From assembly GCA_016801845.1 (NCBI GenBank), contig CM028924.1, forward strand, positions 5,008,501 through 5,072,500: DNA of 64,000 bases, given 5' to 3'. The notes beneath the pieces were generated by a model. That model did no database searches. It was not told where the DNA came from and saw only the letters and a list, made by a program, of their open reading frames with translations. Made by a program: the position numbers and the translations under genes. Of the stretch, positions 1-14,801 are shown piece by piece. Position 1 is the first letter of the stretch. Every line of letters begins with the position of its first letter. Origin of the DNA: Polydactylus sextarius (Eukaryota; Chordata; Actinopteri; Polynemidae).

Positions 1-82
1 AAAGCTCTCTGTCCTCTGTTCTGCTCCTCGCGTCTCCTCCTCTCTCTCACATACACTTTGTATTTCCCACTACAACACTATT

Positions 83-83
<1 letters not shown>

Positions 84-155
<72 letters not shown>
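84..155. repeat. (CA)n microsatellite, about 36 units
   Basis: An uninterrupted CA dinucleotide run seen directly. It opens reading frames of alternating Val-Cys or Thr-His on both strands, and these are artefacts. A shorter GT run lies at 252-268. Confidence 0.97.
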
Positions 156-158
<3 letters not shown>

Positions 159-269
159 CTATAGCTCGAGTCACATTTGAAAGACTCTGTTGTGAAGTGT
201 GCGAAAAGTATGGAGGTGTAAAGATGTAATGGGATAGAAGTGTAAGTATAAGTGTGTGTGTGTGTGTGT

Positions 270-1745
270 TTCATTAAAAAAACACTAGATCATAGTCATA
301 TAAAGTTAATGTTACTGTACACCAACATTTACCACACCAACAACATGTCATACATAAATACATTGCCAGATATGAAGTGACGTCCTTGTTGTGTGTATGA
401 AGCTTTATGGGGATTAAATGTGGCCACAACTTCTAGAAGTTGGTTGTAAAGAGGATCTGAGACGAACAATTAATAATCATTATAACAACACATACCACTG
501 TTCAGCCCAATGCATCGCCCACGTTGGCAGACAACTCAACAACTCAGCAATCAAGACTGTTTGTTGTCCTTTAACTTCACTGTGAATTCAAACAGTCGAC
601 GATTACTAGGTGATAAAATGTTATTCAGGTTTGTCAAGTCACACCAGTTACGCAACAGTGACATTGTAGTTTATCTTTATCTCATCAAATGTACAAGATG
701 CTCCATTGGTTCGTGGCAGGTGCAGATTTTTCCATTAAGACGATAATAAACAAACCCAACGTGGCTGGATTTTCAGTAATAATCCCCGCGGTTAAGTTCA
801 GGTCCACGCTTGTTTTTTTTTTCCCGATAATCTCAAATGTCGTCAGGACATTTAAAAAACTGACAACACCTTCTTTGTGACGCTAACTGGGTCAAAATCT
901 GTGACTTCAATGCCTAAACACACACACACACATTTACTCAGAACCTTACATTCATGTATGTACACATACACATTCCTCAGAGAAGCATTTGGAAACTGTT
1001 GATAATAGCTGTCGATGACTGATGGGTTACAAGAAGATGATCCTGGTGAGTTGTTGTGGGAGGGGAAAAAAAGGTGTGAATTATGGATAGATAGAAATTA
1101 TCATTGGTGTTTCCTTTCTTGAGTATTTCCTGACATTAAAGAAGAAACACACACAAAAACATGCTTCATTATGCTGACAACACCACAAATATGTGGATCA
1201 GTGTTTGTATGTGTCTGCTTGTGTGTGTGTGTGTGTGTGTGTGTAGGAGACAAGTTGTAGGGTGTGTCCTGACATTGCTTAAGTTTGACAAAGGCGAGGT
1301 CTTATGACATCAGCAGGTGAAACCTGTTTTCAGTTTGTGGCAGGAAATGATGCAGGCGCAAGAGTGTGTGTGTGTTGTTGTGCGTGTGTGTGGGTACAGC
1401 GAGAAAACCGTCTTTTCTGGGTTAAAACAATGAGACAAACAATCATTATATGCTGTGTTTACAGGTATAAAAACCAGAAGGAAAGAAAGATCCACAATTC
1501 TTGACTCAGTTTGAACTTTAGGTTTTGATAAAGTGGCACTTCCTCTTCACAGCCTGAAACTGGGTGGACTGAGTGTTTTGACTGGCAGTTAAAGTAGTGG
1601 TTGCACAGACTGTATTATATAATGGACTGAGTCACTGACCTGTTTATATGGCAGACAACACACACACACACACATACACACACAGTGACACACACACTTA
1701 AGCTGCATGAGGGAATAGGACTTCACCTAAAGTGGTAGAGAGATG
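270..1745. other. Non-coding stretch, no gene seen
   Basis: AT-rich DNA with short CA tracts (near 920 and 1655-1690) and a GT run at 1218-1244. Open frames here are short, lack paired splice signals and resemble no protein I know. Confidence 0.5.
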
Positions 1746-3261
<1,516 letters not shown>

Positions 3262-3274
3262 ATCTCTCTCTCTT

Positions 3275-3314
<40 letters not shown>

Positions 3315-3323
3315 AAAAGAAAG

Positions 3324-3359
<36 letters not shown>

Positions 3360-3360
3360 G
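3262..3360. repeat. Compound (TC)n-(TA)n-(GA)n microsatellite
   Basis: A TC run at about 3263-3273, a TA run at about 3274-3298, then GA, AAAG and again GA runs to 3360. The TC and GA arms flanking the TA core are complementary, so the segment can fold into a hairpin or cruciform. Confidence 0.95.
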
Positions 3361-5440
3361 TTTTTATAGAGTTTTTGTTTCTGATTAGAACTAAAAATAG
3401 AATGATGATTTACTATATGTACAATCCACTTCCACATTCTAATCTTACTGCACTTCCATGTTGTGTTTGGATGATAGTTTTCCCCGAAATGAGTATTACT
3501 CACAGTACTACTGCAGTATTTGTGCAAAACAATAAATACATGAAAAAATATGTGAACACCAATCTATGACTTCCCCATCGTGTGCAAGAGGCTATGTTCA
3601 AAACCTCTCAGACTGTGTTAAGTAATTATGACATCATTAGCTGAAATTTCCTGCTCAAATCTTGTTTTGTTTTTGCACCAGAGCAAGAGTGCACCATCTT
3701 AGAAGAGACACATGTCGTTAGCCCCTTCATTTCAGTTTGATGTCAATGCAAAGGAACCAGGAAATTACAGAGAAGTTTCCAGAACTTTGTTTCCTCACCA
3801 CTTAGCAGGTCATTTTCCCCTCCTTGTTGCTCTGGTTCAGAGCCAACGCTCATATTCTCCCGTGTCAAACCGCATGAAATACACTCACATGATGAGGATA
3901 GGTACAATGAAAGACCTAACTATGATGACTCACAACCACAATCTCTTGATTTGAGTGTGTATCACATGAAACTGTATAGTTTCTCACGTATCGTAGCAGT
4001 TACTGTATATGTGTTTCATGAGATTACAGTATGTTTGTCATTACCGCACAACGTCATATTTTGTCCGTTTACTGTCGCTTAACCTGTGTGAACTGAAAGT
4101 TAACGTGTTTAACATGTTTTTCAAGAGAAGACTCTGTAGGTAGGTGGCTGCTACGTGGGTATAGTAATACTAGTGTAATAAAAGTATGGGTAGAACAGAA
4201 TAAGATAGGAAATTCTAAATGAAACCAAATTCATTAGAAAAATAAGTGAAAGTACTCATAAGTGTGGGACAGGTTCCACTTAAAATAGTTGACTGATCAG
4301 AAATAAATCAACTGAGGCCTTTCTTTAGTTTCTAGCCAACTGGGTCTAACTTCCATCTTCAAGAGAAGAGAAGCAAGATAAGATCTTTTAAACTCTCCTG
4401 AGGATAACGCTGCACGTCACACACGTGTTGTACATTCAGTTCAGTGCAGCTGACAGTCTCCTTGACAGGACAGGTTTGGTTTTCATTAACATATACCCCA
4501 GAGGGTTGTGTGTCTGCGTGTGTGTGTGTGTGTGGGTGTGTGAGATAGCTTCTGGTAGAGGGGTGGAGAGAAAAAAAAAAAAAAAAGGACAGAATGTCTA
4601 AAAACCCAAACATCTTGATGTTTTGCAAGAGGAAATCAATAAGCCTGTGTTTATTTGTGCCCATTGTGCTCATAATATGAATCACCACTTTAAAAACCTG
4701 ATGACATCACCTGACTCAGTTTCACATGACCAGACAGAGGTGGAAAAGCTGATGGGACAGTTTTTAAGGAATAGACTGTTACAAACAGCGTAATACAAAG
4801 CACAATAATATTAAGTCACAATAATCATGTGCGTTCTTGTTTAAATTTGGTAACATAGCTTTTTTTCCATAATGGAAACAATGGATGGTCTAACTCTTAC
4901 ACAGAAATTCAAGCATGTGTTTGTTATATTCTGTGCACCAGCGATCTTTATCTGTTGTTGTAATAGACGTGGGTCATAGTTAGTCACAAATTTCCACAGG
5001 TGAAAATTACAAATGGCTTTGCTGTTTTGCTTTTTTTTTTTCCGTTTTTTTTATAATTCAAGTTTAAAGCTTCTCTGTCACTAACCACACACATCCTTAC
5101 ACAATATTAACAATCAAATCTCTGTTCATATCATTTCCACGCGTACGTCACTGAATGTGTCACAGTTTAAAGGTACTCTGGTTCATTAAACAGTAAATGA
5201 AACAATCACTCTTAAGAAACATGATTCAGATGAGTCCTCATCATCTGTGCTGATTGTCAGGGGATAATGTCAACAGTTAACAGTCAATTGGTTCAAAACA
5301 GCTAATAATAGTGGTGATTTATTGTTCCACTACTTAAGTCATCATAGTAATAACAGGAACAATGACAGTTGTAATTTGACAGTTGTTTTCTCTCACAGTT
5401 ACACAGTCCACGACACTAACATAATGCAGCTATGTGCACA
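3361..5440. other. Non-coding stretch, no gene seen
   Basis: AT-rich DNA with a GT run near 4520-4535 and an A16 tract near 4570. An 80-codon plus-strand frame at 3712-3954 has no recognisable domain and no good splice donor, so I do not call it a gene. Confidence 0.45.
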
Positions 5441-5502
5441 TTAAGAGGAAAATAAGTCAAGTGAAGCAGATTTTAAGAGGTTAATAAGTCAAGTGAAGCA
5501 GA
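5441..5502. repeat. Short tandem duplication, 32-bp period
   Basis: TTAAGAGG, two variable bases, then AATAAGTCAAGTGAAGCAGA occurs at 5441-5470 and again at 5473-5502. The two units differ only in the variable bases, indicating a young local duplication. Confidence 0.9.
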
Positions 5503-6809
5503 CATTAAACTGTACATTTTGTTTCTATTCTTATGATGTAAATGATATAAATGTTTAACACGTGAGAATTTAGATTCTAATAGTCTGTGGTTTAAAAGGC
5601 CTCGATTATCAAGTGACATATAGTGAATCACAGTCGCTCGTCAGCTGACGCTAATAGTTACTGATACAACTCAGGCAATGACGATTCATTTTGATAAATC
5701 TGTATAGATTTTTTTTTTTTGACATTTGCTAAACTGAGATTTCATCAGATATACCAGGAACACACCTGTTTAACTTTAAGTGACAAAACCACCATCGTCT
5801 GTGGTGGTGATAATGTGATAACGCAAACAAAACAGGAAGTCAGGTGATGTTTCTACAGAGCAAAGACTGTCTGCTTTGTGCAGATCAACAAAGTTGGATG
5901 CGTCTCCAAAACATACGACTATACCCCCTAACTGACAGTTTACTTTAGCTTTCTTTACGAATCATTGACCTAAAGTTAACCTCAATGTTCTACAGGGTAT
6001 AGACAAAAAATATTTTTTAATATATTGTGTGTGAAAGCTGTTGTTAACTTTCTCATGTCTTTGTTATGCAACTGCTGCGTAAACTAATAATAAAAAAAAA
6101 AAAAACATCAGTAGGAACTGTAGCCATCATTGCATTCTTTATGCATGCATCAGTACTAGCAACGCTGAGACATATTTATAAAGTCACAGTGATAATTTGT
6201 GCTCTAAAATTCCCAAGTCATGCCAAAGGTGTGAGGTCATACTGCGTATTAAATTTGTAATTTATGTTTTCCCCCTTGGACCTGCTCAAGTCACAGTGAG
6301 TATAAGGCAATAATACAAAACTGCAGTGTATTCTTTTTTTGTTTTTTCCATGCCTCAAAAAAGTTCAATCATCAGCAAACTGACATTGACCTGTAAGGGA
6401 ATTTTGCTTGGTAAATAGCTTCCTCATTTAGTTTATTTTTACGTATATAAATATGCAGTGTAAATGTATATGTATGTTTGTGTCCTGTTTTTGTGCAAAG
6501 TCAAGATCTATGATCAAAAAATTGCAGAACTGTTACAGTGGAAGATTTGTTAAAGGTTAACTTCCACATGGTTATGGTAATTTTTAGCCTGCTCAGGGTC
6601 ACGCTGTGTGTTTGGGTTTCATAAGTAGGAGGAAACTTTGAGGAAAACACACCCAAACACACATGAACACACACACACACACATTTAGTTTAGACTTATA
6701 GTGATAACTGTGAGAAAGAGACAATAACAGAACTACAGATGTTACTTTCTACAGTTGAATTTAAATTTTACAGCATGTTTTTCACATGCTTATGAGTATG
6801 TTTTTTTGT
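5503..6809. other. Non-coding stretch, no gene seen
   Basis: AT-rich sequence with several T or A homopolymers (5709-5720, 6092-6104) and a short CA run near 6668-6682. No exon or repeat family recognised. Confidence 0.45.
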
Positions 6810-6812
6810 ACA

Positions 6813-6961
6813 GTTATGTTGATCTAACAGTGATAAAGCAGGGCGTGTTGCCTGCTCGCTCATGGCGCGAATCTGATCTTGGAAACAAGGATTTTTATCC
6901 TGGCAAGTCCGAACCCTTGACTGTGGAAGGAATTTACTGGCAGGAACACAGGAACATTTAG
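6813..6961 (+). CDS. Weak candidate 3' terminal exon, unknown protein
   Basis: A T-rich tract ending in TTTGTACAG (acceptor AG at about 6811-6812) is followed by an open frame of about 49 codons to TAG at 6959-6961. A polyadenylation-like AATAAA lies a few bases further on (about 6965). The stretch from 6840 to 6955 is richer in CpG and more complex than its surroundings. I recognise no protein family, and no upstream exon was found. It could equally be part of an old repeat, because the opposite strand is also open. Confidence 0.15.
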
Positions 6962-6965
6962 ACGC

Positions 6966-9900
6966 AATAAAAAAGGTTATCATGTATCATGTTTTTTTTT
7001 TCATTTTACACAGATTTAGAATTGGATTACATTTCATATGATGAAATAAAAGCCTAATCGTCAGCATAGCATCGGCTTTCGCTTTCTACACCTTTTGTAA
7101 AAAAAATATTTGTATGTCTTTAAACATTTCTCTTGTCTAACTGTGAGAAAAGAAATATCCCCCAAAGTGGAAATAAGGCATTTCCTGTAATATTCCTGTC
7201 AACAGTAACACATTTTTTATGTTAATGATTTCTCAAAGAAAAGAGAGAATAAATAAATAAAAGAAAAAAAATAGATGGCGGCCAAAAACTGATTCCCACA
7301 GGAACACAATCTGCTGCTGCTGTGAAACGTTCGAGCACGTAGCACTTTGTGACCTATAATCTCTCAACTAAAGGTCCCCGACTCCAGACTGTGGGAGAGA
7401 AGTGACGTTAGTCATGATCTGACAACAAACAAGAAACTCAAATATTAACACATTAACACATTTTGAGACACAATGACAAAGCTTCAGTTATGAAATTTAC
7501 ATGTAACAGTGACTCAGTAAAGAAAATGTATGATACAGTTCAGTGACAGACCATACAGAAAGGCTCCCCATCCCTAATTTGCAAAAGCCTCTTAATGTGC
7601 TTCGTTATGTGTCAGCAACACTTAGTTACATGGCTGGTTGGCTGGTGAACTCTGTTGTTGACCGCTGTTGTTGAGGAGTTTCCCTGTTGGCCGTTAATCT
7701 TCCCACATGAATTAGCATCAACAGCTTCGTCATCACAGTAGTGTTCATAGGCAGCATTGACAGCTCAATAGTTTGATCAGTTTTGTATGTAGCTCTTATT
7801 GTGACTGTATTTGTTTATTTATCTTCCATCGAATTTTCATTTTTTACAAGACCACACAGCAGCTGATTAATGGTGATGAGCTTCTAACTAGGTCAAATCA
7901 CAAATTTAGCTGCACTTTGGTCTTAATGAACCACGTTTGAGTCACTTGGTCATGTGTCTGACAATAGAAACAGAAACATCCATCTAACTAAACGGTTGGT
8001 TTGGTTGCACCAAATGGTGCAAACATGAGTGAGTAGGAGTCAGAGGAAAAACAAACGGCCGAAGGGCTAAAACGGGCTGAAACGAGGAAGAACACAAAAA
8101 ATGACGCGATTTTGTTATGAATATCCTCATAAGCATATTGTGGTTTTGCATGCATCTTGTAACAGCATTCTCAGTTTCATACGCTGATCATAAACTACCC
8201 AGCTATATACCAGGGCTCAATTTATTTTTGTCTTTAATTCTGGACAAATTCAGTAAAAATGTAGTGATTAAATGTTGATGTTTGTTTCAGTCAAGCTGCC
8301 TTTTTTTAAAAGTCTGAGTGTGCAATAGTGTTTTATTACATTTTATCAGCTGGTTACTTGACCAAATGAGAGTGTATCCATGTTTTATTTCCCTCTCAGG
8401 GTTTCAGGATATGTGTATGTGCTTATTTTAGAAGATGTACATGTACACTGTATGTCTATTCATGTGTTGTTGTGTTTTTTTATTATCGTTATTACACTTG
8501 GATAGTATTTGCAGTAAATTTTGTCTGACGTCAGAGTGCCGCTCCTGGCCCAGTGTACGCCTCAAGACTCATGAGTGGGTGAAGTTTACAGGTTTATTGT
8601 TTTATTCCATCTGAGCTGAAGTGCTTTATGGTGCCAAAAGTCAGACAGATGTCTGACAATGTCTGAATCACCTCATAGTGTAAGACAATTAGTCTGGAGT
8701 GTGTACCAATACGGTGATAAAATTTTATTTCAAGTCTTGTTAACCTACATATGGTCTTACAGACTATAATTTAACCACAAATATCTCAAATCCAAAGGTG
8801 AGTTATGGAACTAGTTGTGAATAATCTCCTTTTATAAAGGCCAGGTGATGCTTTGAGGATGGAAAAAAAACAATCGTAAGTAACTACATCCTCGACACAG
8901 TTATGACTGTTCAGCTTCCAAATTCTGGTAAATGATTACATATAGATGAAATAGTGTTTGTTGCACCACTGGAATGGAACTTATAAGATACAAATACAAA
9001 AGTGGAACTTTTACATATAATCTTGTTACTTTAAAATGATTGTAACTACGCTGGAATACTTAACACTTAAATTAAACTTAATATAAGTATCAGACAGTAT
9101 CAAAATAACTTAAAGTCGAGTGTTATAGACATTTATGCAGCATGGAGGCAGAAAAAGCACCACACGTGCTGTGCTGCTCAGCTACCGCTGCCTCCACAAA
9201 TCGAGATTCACACTTGCAACCACAACTTGATATTTGACTGTAACGTAGCACCTGCACCCCCCAAGCAAGCCAGTGACAAACAGGAAGGGTTGTGCTGTCA
9301 AGAATTTCAGTTTGACAAATAGTCTTTGTGACTGACCATTGGAACAAGTAGCTAATGACTGGAAGGCTTGAACAATTATAATGCATAAGATGTCTGTTAG
9401 CCCATCGTATGTATGGTATAAGCTGTCACAGTGAAAGCTTACATTCATATTAAAGTGTGACTCTGTCGTTTCACTCTGACTACTTGGTCTCATATTCACA
9501 ACCATCTGGTGATTCATCACATGTGTAATGACGGGCCTTGGCAGCGCATGTACAGTAAATCATTTGCTTTGTTTTAGCCTGTGATTTCGATTTTTTTTTA
9601 GTAAGTTTTCTCATTTGCCCAGTGGGACTTCTCTTCAGTGATGTAAAACCACGTCTCTAGATATGTTATCCAATTTGCATTGGATCACATGGCGTTCAGG
9701 AAAAACTTTTTGATATGAAACGTAGGAAAACAAGTCAATTAAAGGATAAAAAAAATAAAAAAAAATAAGTTGTGTGATGCTAGACACAACCTACAAAAGC
9801 ACACAATGAATATAGTCATTGGACAATGAGGTAGTTGTTTTCATAGCTCTAACTCTTCCTTAATCTATGGTGTTTTGGAAGAGACTCCAACATACATGTT

Positions 9901-11694
9901 TGTTCACTTTCCTTTAGAATATGTACATTCTACACTTTGTTACTTAGTTTGGGTATATTTTATAAAGTCCCAAACAACCCGGTTAGAGACCTTTAGTTAG
10001 ACATCATAACCACTCACCCACCCACCCACCCCCTCATCATCACCACTAACAAAACAGTGGTTAGACACGACCAGCCATGTGTGACTCTAGAGCACTGTCA
10101 AGGAGTTGTAGGTGGTTTTCCACAGTTTATACATAGTGCACAAGCGAAAAAAAAAGACCCTAACAGTGCATATAAATTGTATTTCACAAGTAAGAGCATA
10201 AAAGGACTGGGAGGGCAAGTTTGCACATCACTAAAAGGGAAGTGCTGATGAACCACATGACCCTGGATAAAAATATTTGCGCAATATATGAATGTGGGTG
10301 ATGTCAGGTGACTGTGGTCAACGGAAGAAGCCGTTATGCCGTACTTCTCCTGCCTGTGGTAAACCAGTAAACATGTCTGTCGCTGATACTTGATGCGTCC
10401 ATCAGTGACTCATATGCAATTGTGAAAATATTAACTAGGAATACTTAAAAAAAAAACAAGCTGGTGAAATGCTGTTAATAACCTCTAAAGCCATAGAAAA
10501 GAGCATGCATCTGTCAACTATGTGATACACAAATGTCTGCAATGGTCAGCTTTAACATCTCAATGTTAGTGATGCAATGAGGAATGCACCATCTGTTATC
10601 ACAGCCAAAGGTGAAGCCATGAGATGCTAAACAGAAGAAACTGTATCTTTGTTCAATGGAAACCAGAAGGAAGGTATGCGAACTGAAATGTATCTACATA
10701 AAACACATCGTGTACCAAACAGGCTTTTGATTTGATTTGAATATCATCCCCCACCCCACTGGAACCTTCCTCTCCTACGTACCAAGGGGCCTCACTTCCT
10801 TTTCTAAAAGCCTTTCCATTTCCTCTGTGTCTCAGCCACAGCTCTGCTTCAAAGGCAAAACAAGTCAGTCTCTGCTCTACCCGAAACTCTTTTCATGCAA
10901 TAAAAACAGATTTTTGCCCAACAGCAGACTGTCAGGTGTAGCTGTCTAATGTAAAACATCTCACATTGCCATTTGTAATGTCAGTGGTTGACACACAGAA
11001 CAATTTCAGGAACAAATTTTTTCCACAGCGACTGTAGACTCAACCCACAATACTATATTAAACTTCACATAAACTCTTAATGATGGTGTGCACTGAATTT
11101 TTTTCAATTATTGTGACTTAAAAGATCAGAGCAGCTTGAGTTCACTTCATAACACTCCTTGAACTCTTATGATCCTGTACTTACAACAGACTGTGCAAAT
11201 CTAGGTCTGTGACTGAACCTGTGCGAGAGCAAGCCCGGTCATGTGAAGCAAAAAAGAAATAAGGAACAAAAGCAATATCGTCATATGTAGTGAAAATGTC
11301 TTGGAAAATTAGCACACATTTTGTGGTGGGGCTAGGATCGCAAACCAGAAGTACAGAAAATGTCATTTTTGCCATTTTGAAACATTTTCCTGTCTGTCTG
11401 CCATGTCTGACTGACATCCAACACAGCCTGTAATCATCCTTACAGGACAGGTTATTGCTGGCATGGCTAAAATGACTGAAGTGTTTACTTACACAATGCT
11501 TATTTTCTTTTACAATTCATTTATCACCTGTCCAGGATATATTTAGGTCAACTTTGTTTGTTCTTCATTATGATGGAAAATCCTGTTTGTTGTGAAACAT
11601 CATGAAAAATCTGCACTCTTCAAACATATGAATCATTACCACTGATACTGATATGCTTAGTGTCTAACACAATAAAAAGGGAACAGTCTGGAAA

Positions 11695-11698
<4 letters not shown>
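6966..11698. other. Long non-coding stretch, no gene seen
   Basis: About 4.7 kb of AT-rich DNA. An AAAG|GTGAGT splice-donor-like site sits near 8797 with a TCTTACAG acceptor-like site about 45 bases before it, but the implied exon is only about 38 bases. A CACCC-rich run lies at 10012-10031. No domain, RNA gene or recognised repeat was found. Confidence 0.45.

Positions 11699-11729
<31 letters not shown>
11699..11729. repeat. A31 homopolymer
   Basis: An uninterrupted run of adenines seen directly. Such a tail can mark the 3' end of a retroposed copy on the plus strand, but the sequence just before it matches no element I recognise. Confidence 0.95.
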
Positions 11730-11731
<2 letters not shown>

Positions 11732-13080
11732 ATGAAATAATTTGCATCCATCAACAAACCTTGTGTTTCCTATTTGCGTCAGTGTCTAATATGAGGCATG
11801 TTTAGCGTCCAAATGAATAGTTCTCTTTTTTTTGGTTGCATGTGTTGTGTGTGTGCCCACTCAAGTTTCTATCTTTTTTTTTTTTAAATTCATGTACTTT
11901 TCACTAATGTGGTGCTGCCACCTGCTGCTCAAAGTGAGCTGAACAGAATCAGGGTCAGTTTGAGAATCTGGGTTAAATTTACTGGAATGTTGTACAGTGC
12001 ATTATGTGCAGTAAATCACTCTTGCTGAAATGCTCATGTGGGTTACAGTAAAATTAACAAACTAGAGGAAACCACAAATATAACAACTGGAGATTTCACA
12101 AATGTGTCTTTTCTGAGTTATGTACATTTCTTCGTCACGATTCTAGAGGCTAAAAGAAAACGAAATAAAACAACAGCTCAGTCTAAATGTTTCAAGACAT
12201 TTAAAAAATAAAAATTAGTTTAGATTTATCAACACTTGTGAAGACAAATATCAGATTGTTAACTGGAAGCTACCCTGCTGTTTGATGTAAAAATTAAACT
12301 TGAAAATGTCACTAAAATATTTACAGGCCACTGCCTTGTTTTTATGTAAAATAGTTCAGCATTATCCACATTATATTAGCTCATATATTGTGTATGTGGT
12401 GATCCTGTTGGCTTCAAGCAGATTGCTGGAATTTATTTGCATATATGCTGAGTTTTAAATGATCATTAAACCAATGTGACTGCAAAAATACTGTCTGATT
12501 TTAATCCAAATCTGTTTTGGATTAACTCAATAGAGGAACTAAAGACTTGATTTCAAACATCTCCTTCTTAGTGTTTTTTTTTTTTCACACACCACTGTAA
12601 AAACAAATGACTCGCACTGACATCTTTCCGTCAACCAGACCCACTGACATGACAACATGAATGGAAATATTATGCCTCATTTATGCCGTTCCTTATTTGT
12701 CTTTCCATTTCTTTGTACTCAGATCAGTGAGCCAAACTGTCCCACTGCTCCACAATGTCATTTTGTCCTGGTCTATTCTCTCCTAGAGGCTGTAAGTCAG
12801 TGGACAAAAGTATCATTATTAATCAGAGCTGTTTTGGGAAATCAAGTGCCGTTATTTCCTCTGTGACTGAGCTTTGTTCAGCAGCTGAGTAGGTGGCTTC
12901 TGCACACGCACATGCACACGCGCACACACAATCAAAGACTTTGACAAGACATTCTATACAGTATAATCACACCCCTTGATATTCACCAATATCAAAGAAT
13001 GTGCACATCTGAAACCATGTCAGTTTACTGTAAACACGCGGCAGCGTTCAGGTCAGTGGAATGAATAGGTTCTCTGTCTA
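11730..13080. other. Non-coding stretch, no gene seen
   Basis: AT-rich sequence ending in an alternating CA/CG/TG tract at about 12903-12930 that could favour Z-DNA. No coding exon recognised. Confidence 0.45.
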
Positions 13081-13420
13081 ACACACACACGATAAACACA
13101 GTCTTGTTTTCATGACTTCAGGGGACATTTCATTGACTTGAATTCGTTTCCTAGAGACTTTCCTGGAAACCCTAGAGATCTCAGTTGTTGGTACGACTTG
13201 TCAAATCTTTATCTAAACCTGACCCCAACCAAACCTTAAGTCATGTCAAAAACTTTTTGTTTTTTTACATTATGGGGATCTGCTTTGTGTCCCCATAAGG
13301 GTGACAGGTCCCCATAATGTAAGTGTGTAGACAGGTAGACAGGTAGACAGACAGTCCTCACAATGTAGGAAAAACACATACACACGCACACACACACATA
13401 TATGTACATATGTACACACA
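13081..13420. repeat. Unclassified teleost interspersed repeat with inverted-repeat end
   Basis: The block begins beside an ACACACAC tract, continues with a GGGGACATTTCATTGACTT word, a CTAAACCTGACCCCAACC segment and TCCCCATAA words, and ends in AGGTAGACAG units and another CA tract. I recognise this order of words from many fish introns as a common interspersed repeat beside CA microsatellites. That is memory, not a search. A perfect 14-bp inverted repeat (TTACATTATGGGGA at 13265-13278 and its complement at 13309-13322) encloses a 30-base loop. Confidence 0.6.
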
Positions 13421-14790
13421 CAGACCAGCAGTCAGTAACCACAAACTTCAATGTTATCTCCAATTATTTATAATCCACAGCTGTAAAAAAAGAACAGTGG
13501 TCACCTGTGTGTAAAAGCTACCAAGTTCATATAAAAACATATAAAATAAAATGAAAAAAGAAGCTTTTATTCTGGTACAATAGTGAAACTACAAGTCTTT
13601 TTTCCACCTGCTTGTTTTGTCACAGCCTTTGTGACTCATTTTGTGACCACTTATGTGCCGATTAAAGGTCATAAAATGAAAAAAACAACATTAGCTTAAA
13701 TGAGAATTTAAGTAAGAAGCATTAGCACACCTACAATTGATGAATGAGTTAGACGTTTGGGGAAAATGCCCTGTAACGTGAACATGCTGACAATAAGCAG
13801 GCTGGGGTGGTACACACAGGAATCATGGCGTTCAGTCTCATCAGCACCAAACAAATCATCACTTTTATACTGCTCAATTTATATTTCAGACGAAAATTGA
13901 TTCTCATTCACTTTATTGTTTTCTCACTGTTATTTGGTTTTGATGTGAAGATAAGCAAATGCACTACTTGAACAAACACAGCTGAACAGAGGGGACACTA
14001 AGAGTTCATGTTTGGATTTGCAATTAGCTCCCCCACATAAAGGTTTTTAAAGGCAAATGTGTTTCCCTACGTTGGGGAACTGAATCATACACGTCTGCGT
14101 TGACCTTCTTAGTGAAACTGAAAATTGCTCAGGCGGTTTTGCAGGTGTTTATGTCCATGTGTCGTTGTGGGTGTGCACTTTTCTATCTTATATGCTACCC
14201 ACTCGCTTGGCCTTGCTAGTGTCTCTCCAAGAGTTTGAATGTTGGTGGTATTTGTTTATGCGCTGTGGGGCATAGAAAGGTGTCTCAACAACACTGCTTT
14301 CAGAGTACCACCCCTTCCTGAACAAACACATAAACACACTCATACAGATCTGAGAACGCATGAATCAGACGTGAGAGATGCACTTACATAACCTCCTCAC
14401 CACACATTCACATTTGAACCATTACACAATTTCACAAGTGTCAACATTCAGGAGCCTATTGGAAAAATCCCAGGGCCGTTAGCATCAGACAGCCCAGCAG
14501 TGGGGGATGAGTTCATACATGTAGATGGGAAAGTGAGAAGGAACGGCTGGAAAAGTTGTGAAAATTGTTGATGACACAAATGTGATCACATGATATGGGT
14601 GTCAACCCACCAGTGACCAAAATCCACTGGAAATTCTCAGTAGGTTTGGAGTGAGCTCAGTAATGTTCTTTATCTTGCAGTATCAAACATTTACCATTTG
14701 TAATTACATTCTGTAGAATGGAATATAGATCAACTTACTAAATATTCCTAAAAAAGAGCAGTTAAATGTATTAAACATGGCCAAAATTGT
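13421..14790. other. Non-coding stretch, no gene seen
   Basis: AT-rich single-copy-looking DNA without recognisable exons or repeats. Confidence 0.45.
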
Positions 14791-14801
14791 TCTTTTTACT
14801 C

